Positions 41,067-50,448 of a DNA stretch of 64,000 nucleotides are shown piece by piece. Below the pieces are notes generated by a model. That model was not told where the DNA came from. It ran no database searches and saw only the letters and a list, made by a program, of their open reading frames with translations. How positions within the stretch are numbered: position 1 is the stretch's first letter; each line of letters begins with the position of its first letter. The translations under genes were made by a program, and so were the position numbers. The stretch comes from Lentisphaerota bacterium (lineage in GTDB: Bacteria > Verrucomicrobiota > Lentisphaeria > Oligosphaerales > JABHEG01): NCBI GenBank assembly GCA_018676675.1, contig JABHEG010000311.1:1-64000 (forward strand), read 5' to 3'.

Positions 41067-44011
41067 TTGCTCTCGGCTTTGCCATCGACCGGCAGGTTGA
41101 ACGTCATCTTGTAGGTGTTCGACCCGGCATCGTGATCGGTCTGCCAGTAGTCGTTGCCGTGGACGGACTGGTCGAGTCTTCTCTTTTCGCCGTCAATCAC
41201 TTCGTAGATGGCGTATCCGTCCGCCGTCGAGAGACCTTCAAAGCGGATTGGGACGTGCCCGACTCCGCCTTGGATCGTGACGGAGATCTCAGGCTCTGTT
41301 GCTTCAATCACGATGGGGAGTTCCTGGAGCAGCTTCCCGCCGGTCAGCTCGATCTTCAGATCGTTTCCTTTGACTTCGCGGTAGGTCGTTTTCCAGGACC
41401 GGGGATTCGCCTCGAGGTGTTTGCGGTAGGCTTCGCTGGGGCCGCCGTAGTTGTCGGCCTCCGTGACCAGATGCACCCACTCCGTGTCGAGGGCCACGCG
41501 ATCCCCCGGCTGGTAGTCCGTCACTTCCGGCGGAGGCACGAGCCACGTCTCGAGCTTGGCTTTGTCCCCCTGGCGCTTCTCCACGCGCACCATCAGGAAG
41601 GGATTGCGGGACGTGCTGCCGCCGAAGGAGGCCTCATAGCCGCGGATGATCAGTGAGACGTACCCGGTCGCTCCTTTGTCGCGTTCCGGGAATGCGACCC
41701 ACCAGGGGCCGGGCCCCGTCAATTGGGTGACTGGAATGAGCAAATCTCCCTTCTTGAGGTCGGCCGTTATCCGCTTTTCTGCGAGTAATCCGTCCGCGTT
41801 CCCGTAGGCAACCACACTGTCGAATGCCCTGCCATGCCGTCTCAGCAGGTAGGTGTTGGCGGCGGGCAGTTCCCGCTGGAACCGGTAATCCAGCTTCTGG
41901 AAGGTTCGGCCGTAGTCGTCAGTGCGCGGATTCTGGATGCGCGCATCCAGAAGCACGCTTCGGTCCGAGCCATAGGCCCCCTTGTAGAGGACGTCCGAGA
42001 GGCAGGGGCCGTGGGAGAGATACGCCGTCTTCATCTCCGCAAATGTCAGCTTCCAATCGTCCCTGGAGACGCTCAGCCAGTCACCGCCCCAGCCGGCATC
42101 CGTCCAGCCCCAGGTGTTGCCTTTCTTGCCTTTGCGTCCCAAGGGGCAGCGCACATCGCACACAGCCACATTGGTCAGGCTCATATCCGCATCGAAGGTG
42201 ATCGATTCGCCGCCGCAGGCCAGGGCTAACTGATCCCAACGCTGATTGCCGCCGTAGCCGACGAGGCAGAGCTGGGCGTGGCTGGCGGAGGGGAGGGCGC
42301 CGTAGAATCCGTAGGGGATGCGCAAACGGTAGCGATTCTCGCCGGGCTTGACGGGTATCAGCACGTAAGCACGCAGGTATGCTCCAATCGGGGCGTAATG
42401 CCAATTCTTGCTGAGCTGCACGTGAACACCCGTGGGGGTGCCGTCCGGGTGGCAGAGGATGGGAACGAGACCCGTGATATTGGCCGGGTTGCGAAGGTAG
42501 AGCAGGAAGGGAACGGTTCCGGCCACGTCATCGGCACAGTCCAGCTGAATATCGAACTCATCGTGATCGGTGATCTTGACATAGCCGCCACGATAGGATC
42601 GCTTCAGGCCTTTCACTTCGGCAACGTAGCAGCTGAACGTCGGGTCAAAAGGAGCCGGAAACGCCTGTCCATCCGGGGTTGACACCCGGGCAGACACCTT
42701 CCCGTCCGCCGGCGGGGCCCCGTCAAGCGCGCAGTTGACCGTGAGTTCCTGTTTTCCCCCCAGCTTCCAGGGACCGGGAACAACTGTCTCATTCTGCCAT
42801 TTCCGGGAGCCGGTCTTGAAGCCGATCCGCAGTTTGGCGTTGTTCCAGACGGGGGGAGAGAAGGTGGTCCCCGCCTCGAAATTCTGTTCCAGCACCAGGC
42901 CATCACGGTTCGCCACGGTGTCCGGCTTAGCCGCATGCGCTTTGACTTCCGCGGCCGTCAATGCCCGGCTCCATACACGGACTTGGTCATACAGGCCCCC
43001 GACCACGCCGAAGTTGCCGTCAGCCCGCTTGCCGATACGCAGAATCCCTTTGGCTGGTGGGCGCTTCTCCCCGATGTCCTTTTTCCCGTGTTCTGCACCG
43101 TTGACATAGAAGCGCATCATCGTGCCGTCATAGGTCAGTGCCAGATGATGCCATTTGCCCTTTGCCAGACTGCCCCTCTGCTTGATCATGTGCTGCTTGT
43201 CCCTGCCGCCGAGGTTGTTCAGTACGGCGGTTGCCCCGCCCCGGAACATGAAGCCGTAATTGCCCGTTCCCCACTCGTTGGCATTCTTGCACAACAACCA
43301 GCCGTACACACGCGAATTCATCTTCTCCGGGATATTGACCCAGCACTCGGCGGTTAGCTTCTCGGGCTCAAGTTCAGGCTTGTGCGGGATGTCCAGCGGC
43401 TTGTTGACGATGCACAGGCCGTTACCGACCACGCCCGGACACGGCCCGTCTATGTATTCGAGGTCCGGCGTGAGCTCAGCCGTGAAGGTCAGATTCCCCG
43501 GCCACGCGACCATGTCGATGCTGCCGTAACAGGGGAGGGTGTTACCCGCCTCATCCTTGAATGTCACATCGAGCAGATCGTAGTGCTGGGCGATACGGCC
43601 GGATTCCCACATCCGGGCGGACGCCTTGCGAGCGCTCACGGCGCGGTAGGCTTTGCCATCGAGTTCCAGCTCGATAGCGAGATCCGCAGGTTGTAGCGCG
43701 TTCAGGCGCTGCGCACCTGCCGCGATGGCCCGCTCGTAGTCCGTGTCGTCGTCGAGCATCCCGAAGCGGGGATGCGCCAGATCAGCCAGATCCAGCTTGA
43801 GGCCGTAGCGTCCGGACTCAATGCACAGCACATCGGGGGAGGCATCCTCAGGCGCCTTTCGCCAGCCATTAAGCCAGTAGCCGTACGAGAAGCCCTTCTG
43901 AGCCATGGCGGATCTACTCATCTCCGGCGCTCCAGTGCCTTGGGCGGCGCACTCCGGCAGGAGCGCAAGCCCCCCCAGACACACAAGCATGATGGATATG
44001 GAATGATGCAT
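41048..44011 (-). CDS. large exported LamG-domain protein of unknown function
   Basis: A 987-aa protein with a signal peptide (SIMLVCLGGLALLPECAA). Residues about 200-370 are a LamG/concanavalin-like domain (KLTAECWVNIPEK, KGKWHHLALTYDGTMMRFYVNG, DQVRVWSRALTAAEVKAH), a common glycan-binding or lyase-type beta-jelly-roll. The remainder is beta-rich with no motif I can place; GYWLNGWRKAPEDA near the N-terminus and WGWTDAGWGGDW near 670 are conspicuous aromatic clusters that could line a sugar site. It could be a novel hydrolase or a binding protein. It lies between the sialate-esterase-like gene and the esterase pair. Confidence 0.65.
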   Translation of the reverse strand: MHHSISIMLVCLGGLALLPECAAQGTGAPEMSRSAMAQKGFSYGYWLNGWRKAPEDASPDVLCIESGRYGLKLDLADLAHPRFGMLDDDTDYERAIAAGAQRLNALQPADLAIELELDGKAYRAVSARKASARMWESGRIAQHYDLLDVTFKDEAGNTLPCYGSIDMVAWPGNLTFTAELTPDLEYIDGPCPGVVGNGLCIVNKPLDIPHKPELEPEKLTAECWVNIPEKMNSRVYGWLLCKNANEWGTGNYGFMFRGGATAVLNNLGGRDKQHMIKQRGSLAKGKWHHLALTYDGTMMRFYVNGAEHGKKDIGEKRPPAKGILRIGKRADGNFGVVGGLYDQVRVWSRALTAAEVKAHAAKPDTVANRDGLVLEQNFEAGTTFSPPVWNNAKLRIGFKTGSRKWQNETVVPGPWKLGGKQELTVNCALDGAPPADGKVSARVSTPDGQAFPAPFDPTFSCYVAEVKGLKRSYRGGYVKITDHDEFDIQLDCADDVAGTVPFLLYLRNPANITGLVPILCHPDGTPTGVHVQLSKNWHYAPIGAYLRAYVLIPVKPGENRYRLRIPYGFYGALPSASHAQLCLVGYGGNQRWDQLALACGGESITFDADMSLTNVAVCDVRCPLGRKGKKGNTWGWTDAGWGGDWLSVSRDDWKLTFAEMKTAYLSHGPCLSDVLYKGAYGSDRSVLLDARIQNPRTDDYGRTFQKLDYRFQRELPAANTYLLRRHGRAFDSVVAYGNADGLLAEKRITADLKKGDLLIPVTQLTGPGPWWVAFPERDKGATGYVSLIIRGYEASFGGSTSRNPFLMVRVEKRQGDKAKLETWLVPPPEVTDYQPGDRVALDTEWVHLVTEADNYGGPSEAYRKHLEANPRSWKTTYREVKGNDLKIELTGGKLLQELPIVIEATEPEISVTIQGGVGHVPIRFEGLSTADGYAIYEVIDGEKRRLDQSVHGNDYWQTDHDAGSNTYKMTFNLPVDGKAESKWVLAR

Positions 44012-44107
44012 CTTTCTGCCTCCTGTTTTGTTGGTCGCGGTGCAAGACTGATCATTGGAATCAGCTTCTCTTTTTCGGCGGAATGAAACGTCTTCATCCG
44101 TGTCTCT

Positions 44108-45592
44108 TCACGGTGTATAGGGCGCCATCTCAGGATGTGAGATGAAAGGGGATGCTGGTAATCTAGCCCGGTTGTATAGGTTCCACGGCTTGTCTTTTGG
44201 GACGACCTGTCCGTAGGCGTAGCGAACCGCTGCCGGCTGGGCAACGGCCCCACTGGAACACACGACCTGATTCTCCACGATCATGGCCCCGGCGACATGC
44301 CAGACTGCGTCGGCGCCCGCGACTTCGAAACCGTTGACGCCTAACCCGCTGAGGATCTGTGTCGGCTTGAGGTCGACCTTGCGCCCCGTTGTCAGCCCGC
44401 CATCGACATGTTCAAAGGTCAGCACCGCCTTGCCACCATCGACATGCATCGACTTGAACAACGGGCCGCTGACAATGACATCCTTGCCGTATTGCTGTGC
44501 CAGTGGCCAGCGCGCCAGGCGTTCAGCAACATCCAGTTTGTTGGCCGGATGGATGTCATCCAGGGCCAGGTCGATGGTCACTGCCATGCCGGTGTTCGGC
44601 TCGTACATCGCCCGGCGCTGCTCATCCCGCATCGGTGCCCAGCCAGGGGCGGTGTACTGCGGAAGCTGTACATAGTACACCGGCAGATCCGGTCGCCGCC
44701 AAGCCGCTCGCCAACCACGGATTAGGGCCTTCATCTTCTCACAGTAGAATCGTGGGTCCTCACCTTCGCCGCAGTTGGACTCAGCTTGGTACCACAGCAC
44801 GCCGCGTATGGCATGCCCGACAATAGGGGCGATCCGGGAGTTGTACACCGTCCCGGGCAACCACGAGTCGTCGCGCGCCCATACGCCACCGACCATGCTC
44901 CTCAGGCCGTCCCAGTCCTTCTGCCCAGCAAGTTCACGCTCTCTCCGCAGGACGGGATGGCCGTCAAACGCCGACTCGGGAATGAAGGGCTCGATCGGGT
45001 GTCCTCCCCAGGCCGTCTCGATGATCCCGATCGGCACGTTCAGCTCGGCATGCAGCCGTCGTGCGACCAGAAACGCGACTGCCGAGAAATGGGCCGCGGT
45101 GGCGGGTGTGGACACGAGCCAAGCGCCGCCGTCGGCAATCGCTGACTGTGGCACATCGGCTTCCGGCTGGTTGATCGCGCGATAGCGAATGTCGCTGAGA
45201 TCGGCCTCTGCAAGAATCTCCCCGATTTCCGGGAGCCTGCTGGTGCAGTCAGCCATCTTGCAGTCCATATTCGACTGGCCGGACGCATGCCACACCTCAC
45301 CGACCAGTACGTTGCGGACGACGATCGTGTCTTCGCAGAGCACCAGCAAGTCGGCGGGAACACTCGAGGCTGCGAGCGGCATCAACTCAACAGCCCAAAC
45401 GCCCGTATCGTCGACCGTGCCCCTAGCCACCTGGCCTGAGAACGATACCGTTATCTGCCTACGAGCCGGCCCACGACCCCATATGCGTACCGGCATGCCT
45501 TGCTGCAGTACCATGCTGTCGCCGAAGATATCGGCCAGCGAAAAGCCCTGCGACGCTGCATCAGTTGCTTTCCCAGCACGCGCCAAGCTCAT
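44108..45592 (-). CDS. sialate-O-acetylesterase-like SGNH hydrolase
   Basis: A 494-aa protein. ATG at 45592 overlaps the TGA of the double-esterase gene (ATGA) and follows GGAGGGGGG. It has the SASA family marks: VLQQGMPVRIWG near the start, nucleophile Ser in HASGQSNMDC, GVLWYQAESNCGEG, and the catalytic Asp/His region DLALDDIHP. These enzymes remove O-acetyl groups from sialic acids or plant/algal sugars. No signal peptide is visible, so it may act inside the cell on imported oligosaccharides, complementing the exported esterases encoded just upstream. Confidence 0.88.
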   Translation of the reverse strand: MSLARAGKATDAASQGFSLADIFGDSMVLQQGMPVRIWGRGPARRQITVSFSGQVARGTVDDTGVWAVELMPLAASSVPADLLVLCEDTIVVRNVLVGEVWHASGQSNMDCKMADCTSRLPEIGEILAEADLSDIRYRAINQPEADVPQSAIADGGAWLVSTPATAAHFSAVAFLVARRLHAELNVPIGIIETAWGGHPIEPFIPESAFDGHPVLRRERELAGQKDWDGLRSMVGGVWARDDSWLPGTVYNSRIAPIVGHAIRGVLWYQAESNCGEGEDPRFYCEKMKALIRGWRAAWRRPDLPVYYVQLPQYTAPGWAPMRDEQRRAMYEPNTGMAVTIDLALDDIHPANKLDVAERLARWPLAQQYGKDVIVSGPLFKSMHVDGGKAVLTFEHVDGGLTTGRKVDLKPTQILSGLGVNGFEVAGADAVWHVAGAMIVENQVVCSSGAVAQPAAVRYAYGQVVPKDKPWNLYNRARLPASPFISHPEMAPYTP

Positions 45593-48500
45593 TTCTGCCC
45601 CCCTCCGGTCAGGTAGGCATCTGCCCAACTTGCGTGGTCGCCGCCCTTGCCATCCCCCCCGTCGGTCACGATCAGGGTCAATGTGACAGCGCCCTTTACC
45701 GGAATGCTCAGGTCTCTGGCCTTGTAGCCGGCGCTGCGGACCTTGCCGCTGGCGAATACTTCCTTGCCGTCGACCTGGATTTCCATCTCCACGAGTCCCT
45801 TGTGCGCGTCGTCAGGGCCGGGAACGACGTGGAAGCCGGTGTACCTGCCGTCCAATGGGAAGACGATCTCCGAATTGGCATGAACTCCCAGGCCGCGTGT
45901 GTAGGCTTTGCCGCCCACGCTGATCGCCGTTCCTTCCCACGCTCTGTTGTTCATGAGCCGATGGAAGCTCTCTGCCTTGCTCGCCATCTCCTTTGTCAAG
46001 TAAAGCCTGCCATCTTGATGCGTCTCTTGGGGGGCTCTCCTCAAGGGCAGCCACTTGAACTGTGAGAAGATCACCTTGGTGATGTCTGAACCCGCCTTCG
46101 GTTTGATCTGGATTTGGGCGGCACGTGACCAGCCGTCCAGGGGGCTTCTGTTCCCGCGGTGCGTCAGTCTGTCGTCCTTGATGACCATCTCTTGCCACTC
46201 GTCGGAGGCCGTGATCTCGATGTCCGTCTCGTACCAGCCATTTACCACCAGCATCAGAGCCTGGGGCTGGGTGCAGTAGAACTTGAAGGACAGCTGAGCG
46301 TCGGCCGGCGCCCGCCACTTGGGATCGCTGAATTGCTCGCTCACTGTTCCGTGGTGACGATTGAGGACACGGAATCCCTGGACCCCGCCGACACCCTCGA
46401 CCGGGGCGACATTGCTCCACACCCCGGTGCCTTCCGAGATGATGTCGGACGTGCTGTCGGTCGCAACGGCCTTCCCGAGCTTTGCCGGTACCGCAGCAGT
46501 GAAATCCGAGGAAACCACGATATCCGGGGCGTACCGGATATTGGCAAAGGCGAACACGTAGTCGTCTACGTTAAGGACGGGCATCTTGACGACCCAGGTG
46601 TCGCCGGTCCGAGTGGCCTCCGCATCACGCCAGGAACGCCCGAAACTGACCGGGTTCTTCAGGGCATAGTACGCCTGGAACTCCGTGATCTTTTCAGGAG
46701 AAGCAGGGGTGACGTGGAGTTCGGGAACCCCATCCATTCCGAGCGCAATCTCCGACTTCGGACGTTCCGGCCACGGAATGTCTTTGCCCAGAACATGTTT
46801 CTCGAGCCAGAGCTTGCAGTTCTGCCCCAGCTTCTCGGTGTTGTGATGTCCGCGCGCTTGATGGGCGAAGGCCCACGGCACCACGGGTTTGAACATCTTG
46901 AAGGTCTGCTCGCCGCGTTCGTGTCCCCCGTGATGATCGTTGGTGCCGTTAAGCCACAGGCTGGCCGCGGTGATATAGGGCGCATGAGCTTGTGGCGCAA
47001 TGGCGGAAAGGTAGAGTTCCTCGCCCGGGCTCTTTTCCGGCTCGCGGTAGGGCGTGTTGTACAGCCAGACGCTGCGGGTGCGATAGTACTCCAGCCAGCC
47101 GACCCCGAAGTAGGCAACGATTGCCTTCACGCGCGGATCTATGCCGAGATTCCACATAATGGTCCCGCCGTAGGAGTAGCCCTTGGCACCGATGCGGTTC
47201 GGATCGACTTCCTTCTGAGCCAGCAGGTAGCTGAGAGCGCGTCGCTGCAGGGCATACCAAACGTAGTCGGACGTCTGGCTGGGATCGGTGATGGATGCGC
47301 CGTCCCGGAGCTTCGAGTTGACCAGAGGGCCTTTCATGTTGCCGCGGCTCAGCTTCTCCGGGTACTTGGTGTAGTGCTCCCGTCCTTCGAATTCGCGGCC
47401 CGCATAGTCGTGCGCGAGCACGGCCCAGCCAGCCTTGACATACTCGAGGCTGATGTTCGGCTGGCCATACCAGCCGTGGACGTCCAGCAGGCCCGGCGCG
47501 TTCTCGACGCCAGCCTTCACGCTGTACTTGCAGAAAACCCGGGTCTCTTCGCCATTGACGTACGCGCTGACGTAGGATTCCCGGTAATAGATGCCGTCTT
47601 GGGTCTTTTCCTTAACGATCTCTTCACTGAAAGCGCCCTTTTCCGGATCGTAGTCCTGCCAGACCTCGGGCGGAGTTGGCAATGCCGCCTTGCTCTGCGC
47701 CGGGGCGTTTTGCAGCAGGTGAGCATCGACCCAACTGCCGTGGTCGCCGCCTTTGCCGTTGCCGCCGTCGGTCACGACCAACTTGAGCTCTTGAGCATGT
47801 TCGACGGAGAGGTCGACCGGCGTGGTTTTCCATCGCGTCAGCAGACCGCTGTCAAGGACTTTTTTGTCGTCGACATGGACCTCGAAGGTGATCGTGGCGC
47901 TCTTCCATGCCTGAGCAATGGCGCGGAACCGCTTGAACTTGCCGCCGAGGAAGAAGAGTATCTCTCCGGCAGCGTGTGTCGTCAGACCGTGCGCGTGGGG
48001 CTTGCCGTCGATCACCAGCGGCTTGCCGTCAAGCCACGCGTTCATCGTGGACTTGTAGCCGTCGATGTGGTGATCGGCATACTTGATGTCGATGTAGGTC
48101 TTGCCGTCGACGACGGGGGCGTCCAGGAGCCTCACCTCACGACGCGCATTCAGCTCCTCTCGGGTGCCGTTGACCCAGCGAAGGCTGCGGAACTCCGGCG
48201 CTTCGCCTTGCCATTCTGCTCCCAGTCGAAGCGGCTTGCCGTCTTTAGGTCGCAGGTGTTCGATTTGGCTCAGTCTCAGCTCCTTTATCCCCTCCCAATC
48301 CAGTCTCACGCCTCCTTCTGCGTCCTTGAAATCGGTTGGGTACAGGAGCACCTGTTGCGATTGTCCCCCTCCCTCGAGCTTGACCTCGGCGGCTGACTTG
48401 TCCAATCCCAGCGCCAGTTTGTTCGGCTGTTTCGAACGCACCTCGAGAGCCAGCTTGGCAAACGCCGGGGCCTGGTATCTGTCGTCGTGGATTTTGCGCG

Positions 48501-50004
48501 TTTTTCGCTGCCAGTTCTCCGGGTCGTTGGAATAGATGAACCACTCCTTTTCCCAGTCTTCCGCGAAATCTTCGATCACAGGTGACGGCTTCAGTGTGGC
48601 CTTGACGCCTGCCGCAGCCAGTTGTTCCGGGGTGACCATGCTCATGACTGACGAGAGATTGAACCGACTGGTGGTGTAGGTGCCGTAGTAGTAGCCGGCG
48701 CCGGTCACCGGTTTGTCCAGCGCGTAGAGGACGTTGGCATACACCCAAAACGGCTTGTCCGTGCTGAGGAGTGGCACATCCGCCAGCCAGGCGTCGCTGT
48801 TCTGTGTCGGGGCGACGTGGTGCCAGAACCGGTCCCGGGCTGGCGCGTCTCCTTGCTGCGTGTAGAAGATGTCGACGGCGAGGATTTCTTTCGAGGTGTC
48901 CGGCCTCACGAGGAAGGACGGCACACCGTTCTCACCATCCAGCGTCAACTCAGCCTGCGGAGTCTGTGGGAAGGAGAACGTGCCCTTGAGGTACTTATCC
49001 ATCCACAGCTGTGTAGCCACCTCGTATTCCGCGGTGTCCTGGTGCTGGTGGTGTGCTGCACAGGTAACGCGCCAGTCCGTACTCTTGATCTCCTTGATTG
49101 CGCTCTGCAAGTCCTCAATGCGGCCGTGGAAGTCGTTCGTCGGGCTGAGGAACATGATCGGGCAGGAGATGTTCTTCAGGCTGGCGTTGTCGCAGATCGT
49201 GGCTCGCAGCATCGCGTTCTTGTCCCCTCGGTGGCTAACCCCGCCGCAGGACGGTGCGGCGGCCTTGACGCGGTCATCGGCACCCGCGGTCATGACCGTC
49301 AGCTTGCCGCCCATGGAATGCCCATAGACACCGAGCCTGCCTCCGTCGACGTCCCGTTGCTGCTCCAGAAACGTCAGTGCCCGGCGCGCCCCCAGCGTGC
49401 AAAGGAACCAGGAGTCATTGCGCGGCGATTCCACGGCGTCCAACGTATGCTCATGGGGGGTGAGACGCGAGAATCCGTGAGCGTAGCGACTTGGCGCATG
49501 ATAGCCGTCCAGCGCACCCCAGTCTGTGATCAGCCTGTAGTTGGGATCGTCCGTCTTGCCGTCCCAGAAGAGCTTCACCTCGTTCGGTGTCACCCGGTAG
49601 CCAGGCGCATCGATGCGCCCCGCCCAGGAGATGGAGATCGTGGCATAGCCGCGTTTGGCGTTTGTGAAGCACGCGTTCCAGTGTGCGTATTGTCCGCCCC
49701 CGTGTATCTGCACCAAACCAGGAAGCTTGCGTCCGCCCTTGGGGTACCCGTAGACCGCCGCCATCATGGCCTTCTTCCCCTTGAAGATGCCAATGCGGTA
49801 ACGCAAGACCTTCAGTACGACGCCGTCCTGCTCCCATTCCTTGAGGACTTCGACATCGAGCGGTTCGGCGCGCGGGTCCAACCCCGCCCACATTTCCTCA
49901 AGTGTCCGCGGGGCTTTTTCGTCTGCGAGAGGCGGCAGCGTTTCCCCTCCAGCAGTGGCCATACATCCTGCGAGCGTGATTGCGATTGGCAGTGCTTTGG
50001 TCAC
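45589..50004 (-). CDS. double-headed esterase with two NPCBM domains, exported
   Basis: A 1471-aa protein with a lipoprotein-like N-terminus (TKALPIAITLAGCMA). It is built as esterase - NPCBM - esterase - NPCBM. The first alpha/beta hydrolase (about 60-360) has IHGGGQ and Ser230 in YGHSMGG. The second (about 790-1070) has DVHGWYGQ and Ser944 in KGYSYGG, with a catalytic His in QARGHHNTE. The NPCBM-like modules lie at about 640-770 and 1350-1471 (HAHGLTTHA ... VVTDGGNGKGGDHGSWVDAHL and GLGVHANSEIVFPLDG ... DGGDGKGGDHASWADAYL). The two esterase halves are only distantly alike, so this is fusion rather than simple tandem duplication. It likely deacylates a polymer at two kinds of site. Confidence 0.85.
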   Translation of the reverse strand: MTKALPIAITLAGCMATAGGETLPPLADEKAPRTLEEMWAGLDPRAEPLDVEVLKEWEQDGVVLKVLRYRIGIFKGKKAMMAAVYGYPKGGRKLPGLVQIHGGGQYAHWNACFTNAKRGYATISISWAGRIDAPGYRVTPNEVKLFWDGKTDDPNYRLITDWGALDGYHAPSRYAHGFSRLTPHEHTLDAVESPRNDSWFLCTLGARRALTFLEQQRDVDGGRLGVYGHSMGGKLTVMTAGADDRVKAAAPSCGGVSHRGDKNAMLRATICDNASLKNISCPIMFLSPTNDFHGRIEDLQSAIKEIKSTDWRVTCAAHHQHQDTAEYEVATQLWMDKYLKGTFSFPQTPQAELTLDGENGVPSFLVRPDTSKEILAVDIFYTQQGDAPARDRFWHHVAPTQNSDAWLADVPLLSTDKPFWVYANVLYALDKPVTGAGYYYGTYTTSRFNLSSVMSMVTPEQLAAAGVKATLKPSPVIEDFAEDWEKEWFIYSNDPENWQRKTRKIHDDRYQAPAFAKLALEVRSKQPNKLALGLDKSAAEVKLEGGGQSQQVLLYPTDFKDAEGGVRLDWEGIKELRLSQIEHLRPKDGKPLRLGAEWQGEAPEFRSLRWVNGTREELNARREVRLLDAPVVDGKTYIDIKYADHHIDGYKSTMNAWLDGKPLVIDGKPHAHGLTTHAAGEILFFLGGKFKRFRAIAQAWKSATITFEVHVDDKKVLDSGLLTRWKTTPVDLSVEHAQELKLVVTDGGNGKGGDHGSWVDAHLLQNAPAQSKAALPTPPEVWQDYDPEKGAFSEEIVKEKTQDGIYYRESYVSAYVNGEETRVFCKYSVKAGVENAPGLLDVHGWYGQPNISLEYVKAGWAVLAHDYAGREFEGREHYTKYPEKLSRGNMKGPLVNSKLRDGASITDPSQTSDYVWYALQRRALSYLLAQKEVDPNRIGAKGYSYGGTIMWNLGIDPRVKAIVAYFGVGWLEYYRTRSVWLYNTPYREPEKSPGEELYLSAIAPQAHAPYITAASLWLNGTNDHHGGHERGEQTFKMFKPVVPWAFAHQARGHHNTEKLGQNCKLWLEKHVLGKDIPWPERPKSEIALGMDGVPELHVTPASPEKITEFQAYYALKNPVSFGRSWRDAEATRTGDTWVVKMPVLNVDDYVFAFANIRYAPDIVVSSDFTAAVPAKLGKAVATDSTSDIISEGTGVWSNVAPVEGVGGVQGFRVLNRHHGTVSEQFSDPKWRAPADAQLSFKFYCTQPQALMLVVNGWYETDIEITASDEWQEMVIKDDRLTHRGNRSPLDGWSRAAQIQIKPKAGSDITKVIFSQFKWLPLRRAPQETHQDGRLYLTKEMASKAESFHRLMNNRAWEGTAISVGGKAYTRGLGVHANSEIVFPLDGRYTGFHVVPGPDDAHKGLVEMEIQVDGKEVFASGKVRSAGYKARDLSIPVKGAVTLTLIVTDGGDGKGGDHASWADAYLTGGGQK

Positions 50005-50105
50005 AGCAGTTCTCCATCCAGGTACGGTTCATCAATAGAAGATAGCAGGGCGCTGTGGTTCCCAAATGGCTACAATCGCCCGGTCTTGTGTGCATTGTCA
50101 CCATA

Positions 50106-50448
50106 GTTGGCGGCGGGCGCGAATTCGGGGCCCTGCGTTGCCAGATCTTGTATGAGGGGCTGTTCCGGCACTCCTCGTGCGTACTGAAGTACGTGCGGGG
50201 AGTGCCGGAACAGCTGGTCGCCAAGAGCTGGTGACCCGACAGGGCGGGCTGCTTCCGACCGACCAAGCTCAACAGAGACAATGCCGAGAATGCGAGCAGA
50301 AGGCAAGGCAACCCTTTGGGCGGGCGCCTGGTTGCGATCATCCGGCGAATCGATCAACGCCGATACTCATATCGACTTATGATTGCTCCGCCAGACGCTC
50401 ATCAACCATCCACCCGCGCAGGGCCCGGAATTTGCGCCCGCCACCAAC
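50106..50448. mobile_element. 343-bp MITE-like derivative of the IS630-type element
   Basis: The ends 50106-50137 and 50417-50448 are inverted repeats matching at 29 of 32 bases. Inside, about 125 bases next to each end are clearly related to the ends of the element at 18236-19564 (for example CGTTGCCAGATCTTG and GCTCATCAACCATCCACCCGCGC), but the transposase is gone. A strong hairpin at 50161-50212 has 25-base arms with three G-T type mismatches. The right end supplies the last codons and stop of the GH78-like gene. It fills most of the gap 50005-50401. Confidence 0.8.

Noticed and set aside
46159-48396. 745-codon plus-strand frame inside the double-esterase gene
   Set aside because: It lies opposite recognisable NPCBM and esterase sequence and resembles no family; a long antisense shadow.
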